From: Bin87 sp965116565
GTDB lineage: Bacteria; Chloroflexota; Dehalococcoidia; Lucifugimonadales; UBA3495
Direction: 5' to 3'
Assembly (NCBI GenBank): GCA_965116565.1
Contig: OZ220699.1
Span: 2,418,001-2,482,000, forward strand
DNA length: 64,000 nt
The notes beneath the pieces were generated by a model. It was not told where the DNA came from. It saw only the letters and a list, made by a program, of their open reading frames with translations, and did no database searches. Below are positions 1 through 7,914 of the stretch, in pieces. The number at the start of each line of letters is the position of its first letter. Within the stretch, counting starts at the first letter, position 1. A program made the translations under genes and the position numbers.

Positions 1-107
1 CACCGCGATTTCGCGCTATAGGGAATTCCCCGCAGCGGCCCATCCCTTATACTGCCCGCGCGTGACATAATGCCCAATTACACCATGACCGCATTCGGAG
101 GGAACCC

Positions 108-1220
108 ATGCAGTCCATCACCATCGACCGCTCCAAACGCTTGAAGGAAGAACCCCATCTCGGTCACAACCGCTGGCATCCCGACATCCCGCCCATCGTA
201 GAAGTGGATCCCGGTGAGGAAGTACTCCTCGAAACCCGCGATGCCTCCGACTCCCAGATCCAGCCGGGCATGACCGAAAACGACATGGCTGGGCTGGACG
301 CTAAGGTCGCACACCCGCTCACCGGTCCTGTCTACGTCAAGGGCGCCGAACCCGGCGACCTCCTCGAGATCGAGTATGTTGACATAACCGCCCAACCGCG
401 TGGCTGGACCCGTAACCGTCCCGGCGCCGGCTTCCTCGCCGACGTCTTCACCGACCCCTACCTCGTGCACTGGGATATCGCCGACGGTTGGGCCACCTCG
501 ACGCAACTCCCCGGAGTCCGTATTCCCGACGGTTCGTTCATGGGCACCGCTGGTCTGGCTCCGTCCCACGAGCAGGTGGCCGCCTGGGCCGCGCGCGAGG
601 CTGACTGGGTCAACCGCGGTGGTGTCGCTGCGCCGCCTGACCCCGAGGATGCTGTGCCGCCGGGCGGTCAGATCGCTAACGAGGGACTGCGCACACTGCC
701 TCCCCGCGAGAACTGCGGCAATATCGACGCCAAGCAGATCACAACCGGCTCCCGGCTCTTCATCCCCGTCGCCGTCCCAGGTGGTCTCTACTCCGCGGGC
801 GATGGCCATTTCGCTCAGGGCGACGGTGAGGTCTGCATCACCGCCATCGAGATGGGCGCAACCTGCACCGTGCGGTTCGCGATACACAAGGGCCAGGCCG
901 CCCGGCACAACATAACCATGCCCCGCTACGCTCACCCAGGCTACTTCCTGCCACCCGAATGGGCCGCACCCCGCAATTTCACCGCCACCGTGGGCTACCC
1001 CATTCACCCCGACGGGACCCAGGAGGGGTTGGACAGCCTCACCCTCGCAGCCCGCAATGCCCTCCTCAACATGATCGCGCTACTGCAGGAACGTGGTTGG
1101 ACCGCGCAGCAGGCATACACAATCAGCAGCGTCGCGGTCGATCTCCGGGTCAGCAACATCGTCGACCTGCCCAACGTAACCGTCTCAGCCTTCCTCCCAG
1201 AGGACATCTTCAACGGCTGA
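108..1220 (+). CDS. Acetamidase/formamidase family protein
   Basis: The 370-residue protein matches the FmdA/AmdA family, cytosolic amidohydrolases that release ammonia from formamide, acetamide or similar small amides. The N-terminal half carries the family's beta-sandwich signature (HPLTGPVYVKGAEPGDLLEIE, shown here by GPVYVKGAEPGD near residue 75). The central part has the conserved ENCGNIDAKQ and GGLYSAGDGHFAQGDGE segments near residues 200-240. The length is close to the usual 310-410. The ATG is preceded by GGAGGGAA, a good ribosome binding site. A rho-independent terminator follows directly, so this is probably a single-gene unit. The natural substrate cannot be told from sequence. Confidence 0.9.
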   Translation: MQSITIDRSKRLKEEPHLGHNRWHPDIPPIVEVDPGEEVLLETRDASDSQIQPGMTENDMAGLDAKVAHPLTGPVYVKGAEPGDLLEIEYVDITAQPRGWTRNRPGAGFLADVFTDPYLVHWDIADGWATSTQLPGVRIPDGSFMGTAGLAPSHEQVAAWAAREADWVNRGGVAAPPDPEDAVPPGGQIANEGLRTLPPRENCGNIDAKQITTGSRLFIPVAVPGGLYSAGDGHFAQGDGEVCITAIEMGATCTVRFAIHKGQAARHNITMPRYAHPGYFLPPEWAAPRNFTATVGYPIHPDGTQEGLDSLTLAARNALLNMIALLQERGWTAQQAYTISSVAVDLRVSNIVDLPNVTVSAFLPEDIFNG

Positions 1221-1246
1221 TTGGTCGACATCACGCAAAATCAAAG

Positions 1247-1281
1247 CGCCCCGGCCAAGTACCACCGGCCGGGGCGTTTTT
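1247..1281 (+). terminator. Rho-independent terminator after the amidase gene
   Basis: A perfect 10-bp GC-rich stem (CGCCCCGGCC / GGCCGGGGCG) with a 10-base loop is followed by five T residues. It lies 27 bases after the amidase stop codon. Confidence 0.85.
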
Positions 1282-1391
1282 GTCCATCGTTTTGGCGATG
1301 AACCGGGCCCGCCGTTAGGTCAGCTCGCCTTTGACCCTCCGGTTTGCCCGCGCTGCGCCGTCGTCTGTGCCACCAAACGGACGGCGTAGTT

Positions 1392-1619
1392 TCACTGGTT
1401 GATGCGCTTTACCTCCAGGATTTCACCGGGAGCCAAAGCCACTCTGCGCACGTTGATGCCCAATTTGAGCATCCAGTAACCCAGCGTCGCCTTGCTGACT
1501 CCTAAGGTGTCTGCCGTCGCTGTCAGGCCCTGGTCGTTCACTAGCTCTGGCAACAACCTCTCCAATGGCTGGTCAAATTCCTTTTCTACGCGCATCATCA
1601 GCTTGGTTTTCCTTGCCAT
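1392..1619 (-). CDS. Small helix-turn-helix DNA-binding protein
   Basis: A 75-residue protein with a recognisable helix-turn-helix near residues 33-55 (TATADTLGVSKATLGYW) and a short basic tail. The ATG at 1619 is chosen over an upstream in-frame start at 1676 because GGAGG sits 7 bases before it and the N-terminus (MARKTKLMMRVEKEF) looks natural. The gene lies alone between a convergent amidase and an AT-rich upstream region unlike the surrounding GC-rich DNA, which hints at acquisition from elsewhere. It is probably a transcription regulator; its target is unknown. The cluster of GTAC-centred repeats at 2078-2393 is a candidate binding region only by proximity. Confidence 0.6.
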   Translation of the reverse strand: MARKTKLMMRVEKEFDQPLERLLPELVNDQGLTATADTLGVSKATLGYWMLKLGINVRRVALAPGEILEVKRINQ

Positions 1620-2077
1620 GGTACACCTCCAGCATGCACTGGTCTTTCGCGCACTCGCAACTCTTGGCCTTACCAAGTTGCATTTGTTTGCTCACAATCT
1701 CTACATTCACCAAATTTAGCGACAATCTGAATCGATGTCAAGATCAGACATAAATGTTTCTAAGAGAATTTTTATAAACTTTTAGAACGCGCCTGATCAC
1801 GAACTTATTCTGACAGGCCGCTCAACTGGGTTCCAGTAGTCTGACTACGATTTTCCGCGATTTTCGCGACTTCGCGGAAATGGGCCGGACCGGCTTCGCC
1901 AGGTCCAATCAGCTAGCGTGGCTCGACGCGATGAGTCGTTCCCGTTCACCCCCTGGCGTAAGCGCCTCGCCGTTCCGGCTCGACGAGGCTGCGGGCGTGC
2001 CAGTACAACGGTTGGTGCTTGATCAAACGCGCGACAACACCCCATGGTGTATTCGCTGATCTGCGGTCGCTGGTAAT

Positions 2078-2393
2078 GTACTGGGTCCTACGGTAAATTG
2101 GCCTTGGCGACGTTCGAATAGTGTACTTTTATTCCCCGGCAAAAAGTACACTCAATCCGGTTAGTGAGTTAGTACACCTCAGCGAATCGAATTCGGACGC
2201 ACTCCGGTCAGGTGTACCAATACATTACGGCGGTGACGCATGTCGCCTGCGCCGCTTGCATTACACCTTTGTACACGCGTTAAACGTTGTTCGTAAACCA
2301 AGGTCGTGTAGTGAATGTAGTGAACCGGAGTTAGCTAAATTGCACCGGGCAGTACACTTGTCTGTACCCGGATTACACTCGAGTGTCATGTAC
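2078..2393. repeat. Cluster of nine GTAC-centred motifs with nested inverted repeats
   Basis: The tetramer GTAC occurs nine times in 316 bases (at 2078, 2123, 2146, 2172, 2214, 2271, 2352, 2364 and 2390), mostly inside GTGTAC or GTACAC; about one is expected by chance. An 11-bp perfect inverted repeat AGTGTACTTTT (2120-2130) / AAAAGTACACT (2142-2152) and an 8-bp one, GTACACCT (2172-2179) / AGGTGTAC (2210-2217), are nested in it. A 12-bp palindrome ACACTCGAGTGT lies at 2375-2386. The pattern looks like an array of binding sites or a structured non-coding segment. Confidence 0.6.
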
Positions 2394-2412
2394 TCTATCG
2401 TAGCGGTCTCTG

Positions 2413-2441
2413 TTGACACGGTGCCGATCCTTGCCTAATCT
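2413..2441 (+). promoter_or_regulatory. Possible sigma-70 promoter of the PLP dehydratase gene
   Basis: A perfect -35 box TTGACA (2413-2418) is followed after 17 bases by a weak -10 box TAATCT (2436-2441). The start codon lies about 50 bases downstream. Confidence 0.4.
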
Positions 2442-2489
2442 CGCCTCCGGTCGTGTCAGCCGCCGAACACCCTTAATGGAGCTATCTCT

Positions 2490-3458
2490 GTGAATATCCC
2501 GACCCTTCGCGATGTCTTGGAAGCTCGGGCGACCATTGCGCCCCACTTCCCGCGCACTCCGTTGACCTATTCCGCCGCTCTCAGCGAACACCTGGACGCG
2601 GAGGTGTACCTGAAACACGAAGAGCACTTGCCCCTCGGCGCGTTTAAGTCCCGCGGTGGAATAAATCTCCTCGCCAGCATGTCCGGGGAGGAACGCGCTC
2701 GCGGAGTCATTACCGCCAGCAGCGGGAACCACGGTCAATCGATCGCCAGCGCCTGCCGCATGTTCGGCGCCCGCGCCATGATCGGGCTACCCGTGGACGC
2801 CAACCCGAACAAGGTTGCGTCAATGGAAGCTCTGGGCGCTCAATTGATATTCCACGGCGCCAACTTCGACGAAGCCCGGGAGCACTGTGAACGCCTCGCC
2901 CAGGAGGAGGGCTACCGCTACGTCCATCCGGTCAACGAGCCCGCTTTGATAGCCGGGGTCGGCACCGCCAGCCTGGAAATCATCGAGGATCTCCCAGACG
3001 TCGACGTCATGATGTTGCCCATCGGCGGAGGCAGCGGGGTTTCCGGGGCGTGCGTCGTGGCCGGCGCTGTCAATCCTGAAATCCATGTCGTCGCGGTCCA
3101 ATCTGAAGCCGCTCCGGCAGCCTACCTTTCCTGGCAGCAGGGCCAACTGGTATCTGCCCCAATGCAGACCTGGGTCGAAGGGACTGCCACCGCGATTGGA
3201 TACGAGCTCCCCCAACAGATAATTCGCCACCGCCTCCATGATTTCCTCCTCGTCTCCGACGACGACATCAAACGAGCGGTCGCCATGTTGGTCGAAAAGG
3301 CCCACACCCTGTCAGAGGGCGCGGGCGCGACTGCGGTGGCCGGCGCAGTTCGGCACCCGGAGATGGTTCGGGGGAAAAAGGTGTCAATCACCATCACCGG
3401 AGCCAACATCACCCTCGCGCAACTCCGTGATTGCATAGATCTTTATCTCGGTGCTTGA
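2490..3458 (+). CDS. Threonine/serine dehydratase-like PLP enzyme
   Basis: This 322-residue protein is a fold-type II PLP enzyme of the threonine ammonia-lyase / serine racemase group. These enzymes dehydrate L-threonine or L-serine to the 2-oxo acid and ammonia. Visible signatures are the Schiff-base lysine K53 in LGAFKSRGG, the SSGNHGQ substrate-binding motif at 77-83 and the phosphate-binding glycine loop GGGSGVSG near 178-185. It lacks the C-terminal ACT regulatory domain of biosynthetic IlvA, so a catabolic or racemase-type role is more likely. The start is GTG with GGAG 8 bases upstream. A bidirectional hairpin terminator lies downstream. Confidence 0.85.
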   Translation: MNIPTLRDVLEARATIAPHFPRTPLTYSAALSEHLDAEVYLKHEEHLPLGAFKSRGGINLLASMSGEERARGVITASSGNHGQSIASACRMFGARAMIGLPVDANPNKVASMEALGAQLIFHGANFDEAREHCERLAQEEGYRYVHPVNEPALIAGVGTASLEIIEDLPDVDVMMLPIGGGSGVSGACVVAGAVNPEIHVVAVQSEAAPAAYLSWQQGQLVSAPMQTWVEGTATAIGYELPQQIIRHRLHDFLLVSDDDIKRAVAMLVEKAHTLSEGAGATAVAGAVRHPEMVRGKKVSITITGANITLAQLRDCIDLYLGA

Positions 3459-3505
3459 CCGACGCGAGCGGTGGCTCTCACGGCCCACTGCGAACTTGGT
3501 AAAAG

Positions 3506-3540
3506 AAAAACGCCGCCCATACTCTCGGGTGGCGTTTTCA
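3506..3540. terminator. Bidirectional terminator between convergent genes
   Basis: The hairpin AAAACGCCGCCC / GGGTGGCGTTTT has one G-T pair and is flanked by A residues on one side and T residues on the other. It sits between the stop codons of the plus-strand dehydratase and the minus-strand PurM-like gene, so it can serve both. Confidence 0.8.
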
Positions 3541-3566
3541 TCGACCCGTTTTACGCTACAGGAGAG

Positions 3567-4592
3567 TTACGCCGGCGCGTCTCCTTTATTTTCCAGGTAT
3601 CTCGCTAGTTCGTCTCTTTCGAACTCGGGCATCACGTGTTCGCCATGCCGGTCGATCAGCCACATCCCGTCCTCCTTTCCTATCATCTGCCCGATCTCCC
3701 ACCCTGTGATCCCAATCGTGTCCAGTGCTCGCAGCGCTTTGGGTGCCTCGATCGACGGCATGGTTGCCAGCAGCGCTCCTGACCCCAGCAACCCCAGTGG
3801 GTCAACATTTAACGCGGCACAGATCTCTTCGCACTCAGGCAGGACCGGCGTGCTTTCCGCCTCAAACACGACGCCCAAATTGGACGCCGCCGCGATCTCC
3901 CTCAACGCTGTCACAATCCCTCCCTCAGTGACGTCGTGCAGACTGTTCACCTGCACCGATTCACGTAGCATTCGCGCCGCAGCCACCACGCTGATCCCCG
4001 GATCGTCCAGGTACCCGGCAGCCCGTTCGATGATGTCGGAACCGACTCCCCGGAACCTCAGGTCCACTCCGCATTCGCTCGCCAGTATGGCCGTACCTTC
4101 AATCGCTATCCCGGTCGTCAGGACTATGCTGTCGCCATCTTGCGCTCCCCTCGTGGCAATCATCTGGTACCGGTCAGGCAGATTCCCCAGCATAGTTCCT
4201 GCCACGATGGGCCGGTCAATGCCGAGAGTAACTTCGCTGTGCCCGCCGATCACAGCCACACCCAATTCCCGGCATGCATTCGCTATGTCCGCGAAAATCC
4301 TGCGCACGTCGTTGGCCTCAAAAATCGCCGGAATCAACACCGTGGGCATGAACCACCTCGGCTCTGCTCCGCTGCACGCGATGTCGTTGGCGTTCACTTG
4401 AACCGCGTACCAACCCACCCTGTCAGACGCGAACGTGATCGGATCGGACTTTGCCACCAGCAGGTGATCACCGATCTCTACAACCGCGCAATCCTCGCCA
4501 ACAGCCGGCCCCACCAGTACACCCGGATCTTTCGCTCCCACGTCGGTCAGTAGTTCCGCCAGCAACTCCGGCGGTAGTTTCCCTGGCTTCAA
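3567..4592 (-). CDS. AIR synthase-related protein (PurM/HypE-like fold)
   Basis: The 341-residue protein belongs to the PurM/ThiL/SelD/HypE ATP-binding superfamily. It has the N-terminal acidic nucleotide motif GPAVGEDCAVVEIG, the NANDIACSGAEPRWF segment typical of the AIRS core, the GGHSEVTLGIDRPIV segment and a C-terminal glycine-rich GLLGSGALLATM region. It lacks the HypE C-terminal PRIC tail and the SelD N-terminal catalytic Cys/Sec-Lys, so neither name is assigned. The start is taken as TTG at 4592 because AGGAGG lies just upstream and homology begins there. A longer reading frame reaches 4700 but its extra residues look non-coding. The substrate is unknown. Confidence 0.75.
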   Translation of the reverse strand: MKPGKLPPELLAELLTDVGAKDPGVLVGPAVGEDCAVVEIGDHLLVAKSDPITFASDRVGWYAVQVNANDIACSGAEPRWFMPTVLIPAIFEANDVRRIFADIANACRELGVAVIGGHSEVTLGIDRPIVAGTMLGNLPDRYQMIATRGAQDGDSIVLTTGIAIEGTAILASECGVDLRFRGVGSDIIERAAGYLDDPGISVVAAARMLRESVQVNSLHDVTEGGIVTALREIAAASNLGVVFEAESTPVLPECEEICAALNVDPLGLLGSGALLATMPSIEAPKALRALDTIGITGWEIGQMIGKEDGMWLIDRHGEHVMPEFERDELARYLENKGDAPA

Positions 4593-4694
4593 CGCGCCTC
4601 CTGAAATCGTTGGTTCTGCGACACAGTTTAGCAAACGGTCGCGACCCACCGAAAACGCGCCGACTCCGCGTGCAGGACCTCTCGCCGGATTCGG

Positions 4695-4722
4695 TTGCAC
4701 CCGCGAGGGAGTTTGCTATAAT
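4695..4722 (+). promoter_or_regulatory. Promoter of tRNA-Glu
   Basis: TTGCAC (4695-4700) and a perfect TATAAT (4717-4722) are 16 bases apart, 37 bases before the mature tRNA. The leader holds a perfect 8-bp hairpin, GCTAAAGC (4730-4737) / GCTTTAGC (4742-4749), with a 4-base loop; it may help 5' processing. Confidence 0.65.
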
Positions 4723-4758
4723 CGTTGACGCTAAAGCCCGCGCTTTAGCTCAGGGTAC

Positions 4759-4835
4759 GGCGCATTCGTCTAGCGGCCCAGGACACCGCCCTCTCAAGGC
4801 GGAGATCAGGGGTTCGAATCCCCTATGCGCCACCA
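4759..4835 (+). tRNA. tRNA-Glu (anticodon CUC)
   Basis: The acceptor arms GGCGCAT / ATGCGCC, an anticodon stem CCGCC / GGCGG with loop CTCTCAA, and a T arm around GGTTCGAATCC are all visible. The anticodon is CTC, reading GAG, the expected preferred Glu codon in a GC-rich genome. The 3' CCA is encoded at 4833-4835. Confidence 0.95.
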
Positions 4836-4903
4836 TTGCTTTCGTCGCCGGCGCGTTCTTCCGCGTCGGCGTTCTCGCTTCGGGAATTCGCAGGTTGGCG
4901 CCG

Positions 4904-5791
4904 ATGCAAGACTCCACAATCCTATTGGCGTTGGGGTTGGTGTTGGCATCGGCCTTCGCCCACGCCACTTGGAACCTCCTGCTGAAGCGTGCCCAACGTC
5001 AGGAAGTGTTCGCCTGGTGGTTGACTGGTTTCGCTTTGGTCGCCGCCATCCCCGTCGCTTTGGTGCTCGCGTTCAATACCGAATTCGAGGTCGTGGGCGT
5101 TTGGTATGTGATCGCCACCATCCTCCTGCACATCTGCTATTTCCTGTTCCTGGGACGCAGCCTCGCTCGTAGCGATCTCTCGCTGGTCTACCCCATAGCT
5201 CGCGGTTTCGGACCCGGCCTGGTGCCGGTGTTGGCGGTCTCCTCGCTGGGAGAGACCGTTACTCCTTTGGCTTGGGTGGGAATTGCCGCGGTGGTCATGG
5301 GGATATATACGATGGCATGGTGGGGCCAACTGCGCCAATTCACCACTATGGCCGCCCTGCGCGCGAACTTGCCGGGTCTGGCTTACGCCCTTCTAACCGG
5401 CCTCTGTATTGCCCTGTACACCATCGTGGACAAACGCGGCGTCGCCCACGTCAGCCCGTTCTTATACCTCTATCTGATGACCGCCGGCGTTGCCGTCGGA
5501 TGGTTGCCTTACATAATCCGCAATTATGGGACCGCCGGCATCGTGCAGGAATGGCGCCACGGGTGGTTCAGCGTAATTTCTGCCTCCGCGCTGTTGTTCC
5601 TTGCTTACGGCCTGGTTTTGACCGCCATGAGCCTCACCGACGTCAGCTTCGTTGCGCCGGTCCGCGAGGTAGGTTCGCTTTTTGCCCTGCTCCTTGGCGC
5701 CTTCATTCTCAAGGAGAGCGTCACTCGCGGTCGCGTCGTTGGGGCCTTTTTCATAATCGCCGGCGTCGTCTTGATCACGTTGTCCCGTTAA
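4904..5791 (+). CDS. EamA-family (DMT superfamily) transporter
   Basis: The 295-residue protein is very hydrophobic with about ten predicted membrane helices in two five-helix halves, the size and layout of EamA drug/metabolite transporters. The conserved LARSDLSLVYPIARGFGPGLVP segment (LSLVYPIARG near residue 88) and, in the second repeat, SFVAPVREVGSLFALLLG match the family. These carriers export amino acids, metabolites or drugs; the substrate here cannot be predicted. The start is set at ATG 4904, after the tRNA; the reading frame is open much further upstream, but that part overlaps the tRNA and is not protein-like. A TTG at 4895 is an alternative. Confidence 0.85.
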   Translation: MQDSTILLALGLVLASAFAHATWNLLLKRAQRQEVFAWWLTGFALVAAIPVALVLAFNTEFEVVGVWYVIATILLHICYFLFLGRSLARSDLSLVYPIARGFGPGLVPVLAVSSLGETVTPLAWVGIAAVVMGIYTMAWWGQLRQFTTMAALRANLPGLAYALLTGLCIALYTIVDKRGVAHVSPFLYLYLMTAGVAVGWLPYIIRNYGTAGIVQEWRHGWFSVISASALLFLAYGLVLTAMSLTDVSFVAPVREVGSLFALLLGAFILKESVTRGRVVGAFFIIAGVVLITLSR

Positions 5792-5849
5792 TCCCATGCC
5801 GTAACGCATATAATGTCGCGGAGATTGCACCGCTACATCAGGGGGAGCC

Positions 5850-6485
5850 ATGGACGCTCAGATTGACCTTTTCGAAGCCATCTACAGCCAGCGCCAGATA
5901 ACACGCTACAAACCCGATCCAGTGCCCCAATCCGCCCTGCAACGCATGGTCGACGCGGCCGTCAGAGCGCCCAACGGCGGCAACACCCAACCCTGGGAGT
6001 TCGTGGTCGTCAACGATCCGGAAACCGTGCAGCGATTGGGCGAGCTTTACAAAAACACCTGGCTGGACGCGATGGGCTGGGAACCGTCGCCCGACGAGTC
6101 ACGCGTTTACCGCCATGCCAGGTACCTCGCCCACCACATGCCCGAAGTGCCCGCAATGATCGTGATCTGCTCCGACCATTCCCGCGGCAGCGGCTATCAG
6201 GCGGACCAACCCATCGAACGCGGGCGGCACGCGGCATCCGTCTGGCCGGCCATCCAGAACTTGTTCCTGGCCGGCCGTGCACTGGGATTGGGTACCAGGA
6301 TTACAACCGTGCTCAATCGCAAAGAGGATGAGGTTCGTGAGATCCTCGGTTTGCCCGACTACGCTGAAATGATCTGTCTCACACCGGTCGGCTATCCTCT
6401 CGGAAGCTTCGGTCCCACCAACCGTCGCCCGCCGTCCGAAGTCACCTCATTCAACCGGTGGGGATTCCGCGATTGGCAAAACTGA
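5850..6485 (+). CDS. Nitroreductase family protein
   Basis: The 211-residue protein is an FMN-dependent nitroreductase-fold enzyme that uses NAD(P)H to reduce nitro-aromatics, quinones or related acceptors. The N-terminal SQRQITRYKPDPVP and RAPNGGNTQPWEFVVV (residues about 40-55) form the FMN phosphate and isoalloxazine contacts typical of the family. The C-terminal GLGTRITT and LGLPDYAEMICLTPVGYP complete the domain. GGGGGAG lies 7 bases before the ATG, and a perfect TATAAT box is present at 5809-5814. The 30-base gap to the next gene suggests they are co-transcribed. Confidence 0.88.
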   Translation: MDAQIDLFEAIYSQRQITRYKPDPVPQSALQRMVDAAVRAPNGGNTQPWEFVVVNDPETVQRLGELYKNTWLDAMGWEPSPDESRVYRHARYLAHHMPEVPAMIVICSDHSRGSGYQADQPIERGRHAASVWPAIQNLFLAGRALGLGTRITTVLNRKEDEVREILGLPDYAEMICLTPVGYPLGSFGPTNRRPPSEVTSFNRWGFRDWQN

Positions 6486-6515
6486 TCCGAACTTGACCAT
6501 CCGCCCGGAGTGATT

Positions 6516-7895
6516 ATGGCCGAAACGACCCTCAAAATCGAAAACGCTCGATATGTGGTTACCATGGATCCGCAGCGACGAATCATCGCTGATGGGTCCG
6601 TCGTAGTCTCCGGCAGTCGCATCGCCCAGGTCGGTAAATCCGCCGAACTGGCCGACGTCTCCGCCGACACCGTGATCGATGCGGCCGGCATGGTGGTCAC
6701 GCCCGGGTTCGTCAACGGGCACATGCACATCAGCTATGCTCACGTCGTCCGCGGCCTGTTCCCCGACGATCTGGGAGCCGAATATCTCCCCAATGTATTC
6801 CGATTGCAGGCCGCGATGACCCCCGAGGACGAATACGCTACGTCTCTGTTGGCCATCACTGAGTTGTTGAAATACGGCACGACAACCTTTATCGATCCGG
6901 GAACTACAACCAACCTCGACGTCTGTCTGGACGCATACCGGCAATCCGGCTGTCGCATCATAGTGGGTTGGAACGTCCTGGACCGTCCCAACCCTCTGAA
7001 CCTCCCCGTGTCAGAAACCGCCGACGCCATACGTGCGACCGAGGAAACCATCTCACGTTACCAGGGAGCGCTGGAGGGCATGGTTTCCGCTTGGGCGATG
7101 CCGTTCTCCTCGGAGTTCTGCTCCGCCGAACTCCTCTCGGCCACCCACGCCATCGCCCAATCTGCCGGCACCCGCTCCACCCTCCATTTCAACAGCGGCG
7201 CCCGCTGGATCCAGCACTGCCGTCAGGAGCACGGCTGCACCCCTACCGAATACCTGGATCGCTGCGGTGTCTTGACGCCCGGAATGACCCTCGCCCACTG
7301 CCTCGGCATCGGCGACGACGAGGCGCGTTTGATCGGTGAACGCGGCGCGGCGGTCGTCATGTGCCCCACTGCGGCAACCAAGGGCGGCTCCCGCATGACC
7401 CACCACGGCATGCTTCCCGAATTGCTCGAATACGGCGCGACGGTGGGATTGGGCACCGACGCCGGCAATAACTCCAACCTACTGGAGACATTGCGATCCG
7501 TATATCTTGCCGCCGTGCTGTACAAGGACGGCCGTGGCGATGTTGGCGTAATCCCGGCCGAGACCGCGCTGGAGTTGGGCACCATCGGCGGCGCCGCGGC
7601 GTTGGGCATGGATGACATAATCGGCTCGGTTGAGCCGGGCAAAGCCGCCGACCTCGTATTGTTCGACACGAGGCGATCCGAATGGGCCGCGCTGCACAAC
7701 CCGGTCAACTCCCTCGTGTACAACGCCGACGGGAGGAGCGTGCACACCGTCCTCGTAAACGGCCGGGTAGTTGTGCGGGATCACCGGCCTCTGTTCGTAG
7801 ACGAGCCGGAATTGGTGGCTGAGGTCCAAAAGAGAGGCGACGCGTTGATTAAACGCGCCGCCGTCAAATTCGATTCCCGCTGGCCGGTGGTTTAA
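6516..7895 (+). CDS. Amidohydrolase, Atz/Trz-like cytosine deaminase group
   Basis: The 459-residue protein is a metal-dependent amidohydrolase of the AtzA/TrzA/SsnA type, which deaminate or dechlorinate heterocyclic rings. The first metal-binding HxH appears in NGHMHISYAH near residue 70. Later landmarks are STLHFN, the AHCLGI motif, the catalytic region GLGTDAGNNSN and the C-terminal GSVEPGKAADLVLFD strand. ATG 6516 is preferred over GTG 6510 because GGAG (6507-6510) is correctly spaced only for the ATG. A 7-bp hairpin GGCCGGT / ACCGGCC spans the stop codon. The substrate is unknown; the adjacent nitroreductase suggests a shared catabolic role. Confidence 0.85.
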   Translation: MAETTLKIENARYVVTMDPQRRIIADGSVVVSGSRIAQVGKSAELADVSADTVIDAAGMVVTPGFVNGHMHISYAHVVRGLFPDDLGAEYLPNVFRLQAAMTPEDEYATSLLAITELLKYGTTTFIDPGTTTNLDVCLDAYRQSGCRIIVGWNVLDRPNPLNLPVSETADAIRATEETISRYQGALEGMVSAWAMPFSSEFCSAELLSATHAIAQSAGTRSTLHFNSGARWIQHCRQEHGCTPTEYLDRCGVLTPGMTLAHCLGIGDDEARLIGERGAAVVMCPTAATKGGSRMTHHGMLPELLEYGATVGLGTDAGNNSNLLETLRSVYLAAVLYKDGRGDVGVIPAETALELGTIGGAAALGMDDIIGSVEPGKAADLVLFDTRRSEWAALHNPVNSLVYNADGRSVHTVLVNGRVVVRDHRPLFVDEPELVAEVQKRGDALIKRAAVKFDSRWPVV

Positions 7896-7914
7896 CCGGC
7901 CGCGCCTGGCAGCA

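Larger units (their letters stand above)
1620..2489. other. 870-base intergenic region, AT-rich then repeat-rich
   Basis: No convincing gene is seen here. Bases 1690-1800 are strikingly AT-rich for this window and include the likely promoter zone of the minus-strand HTH gene. Bases 2078-2393 hold a dense set of GTAC-centred short repeats, annotated separately. A short plus-strand reading frame at 2121-2438 has no recognisable features and is not accepted. The last 80 bases hold a promoter-like element for the downstream PLP enzyme. Confidence 0.6.

Noticed and set aside
2121..2438. A 105-codon plus-strand reading frame.
   Set aside because: It spans the GTAC-repeat cluster, has no ribosome binding site, and its amino-acid sequence has no protein-like pattern.
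3567..4592. The PurM-like protein as SelD, completing a selenium pathway.
   Set aside because: It lacks the N-terminal Cys/Sec-Lys motif of SelD and aligns better with HypE/AIRS-type proteins.
4451..4903. A 150-codon N-terminal extension of the EamA transporter.
   Set aside because: It would translate the tRNA-Glu gene and the antisense of the PurM-like gene start.
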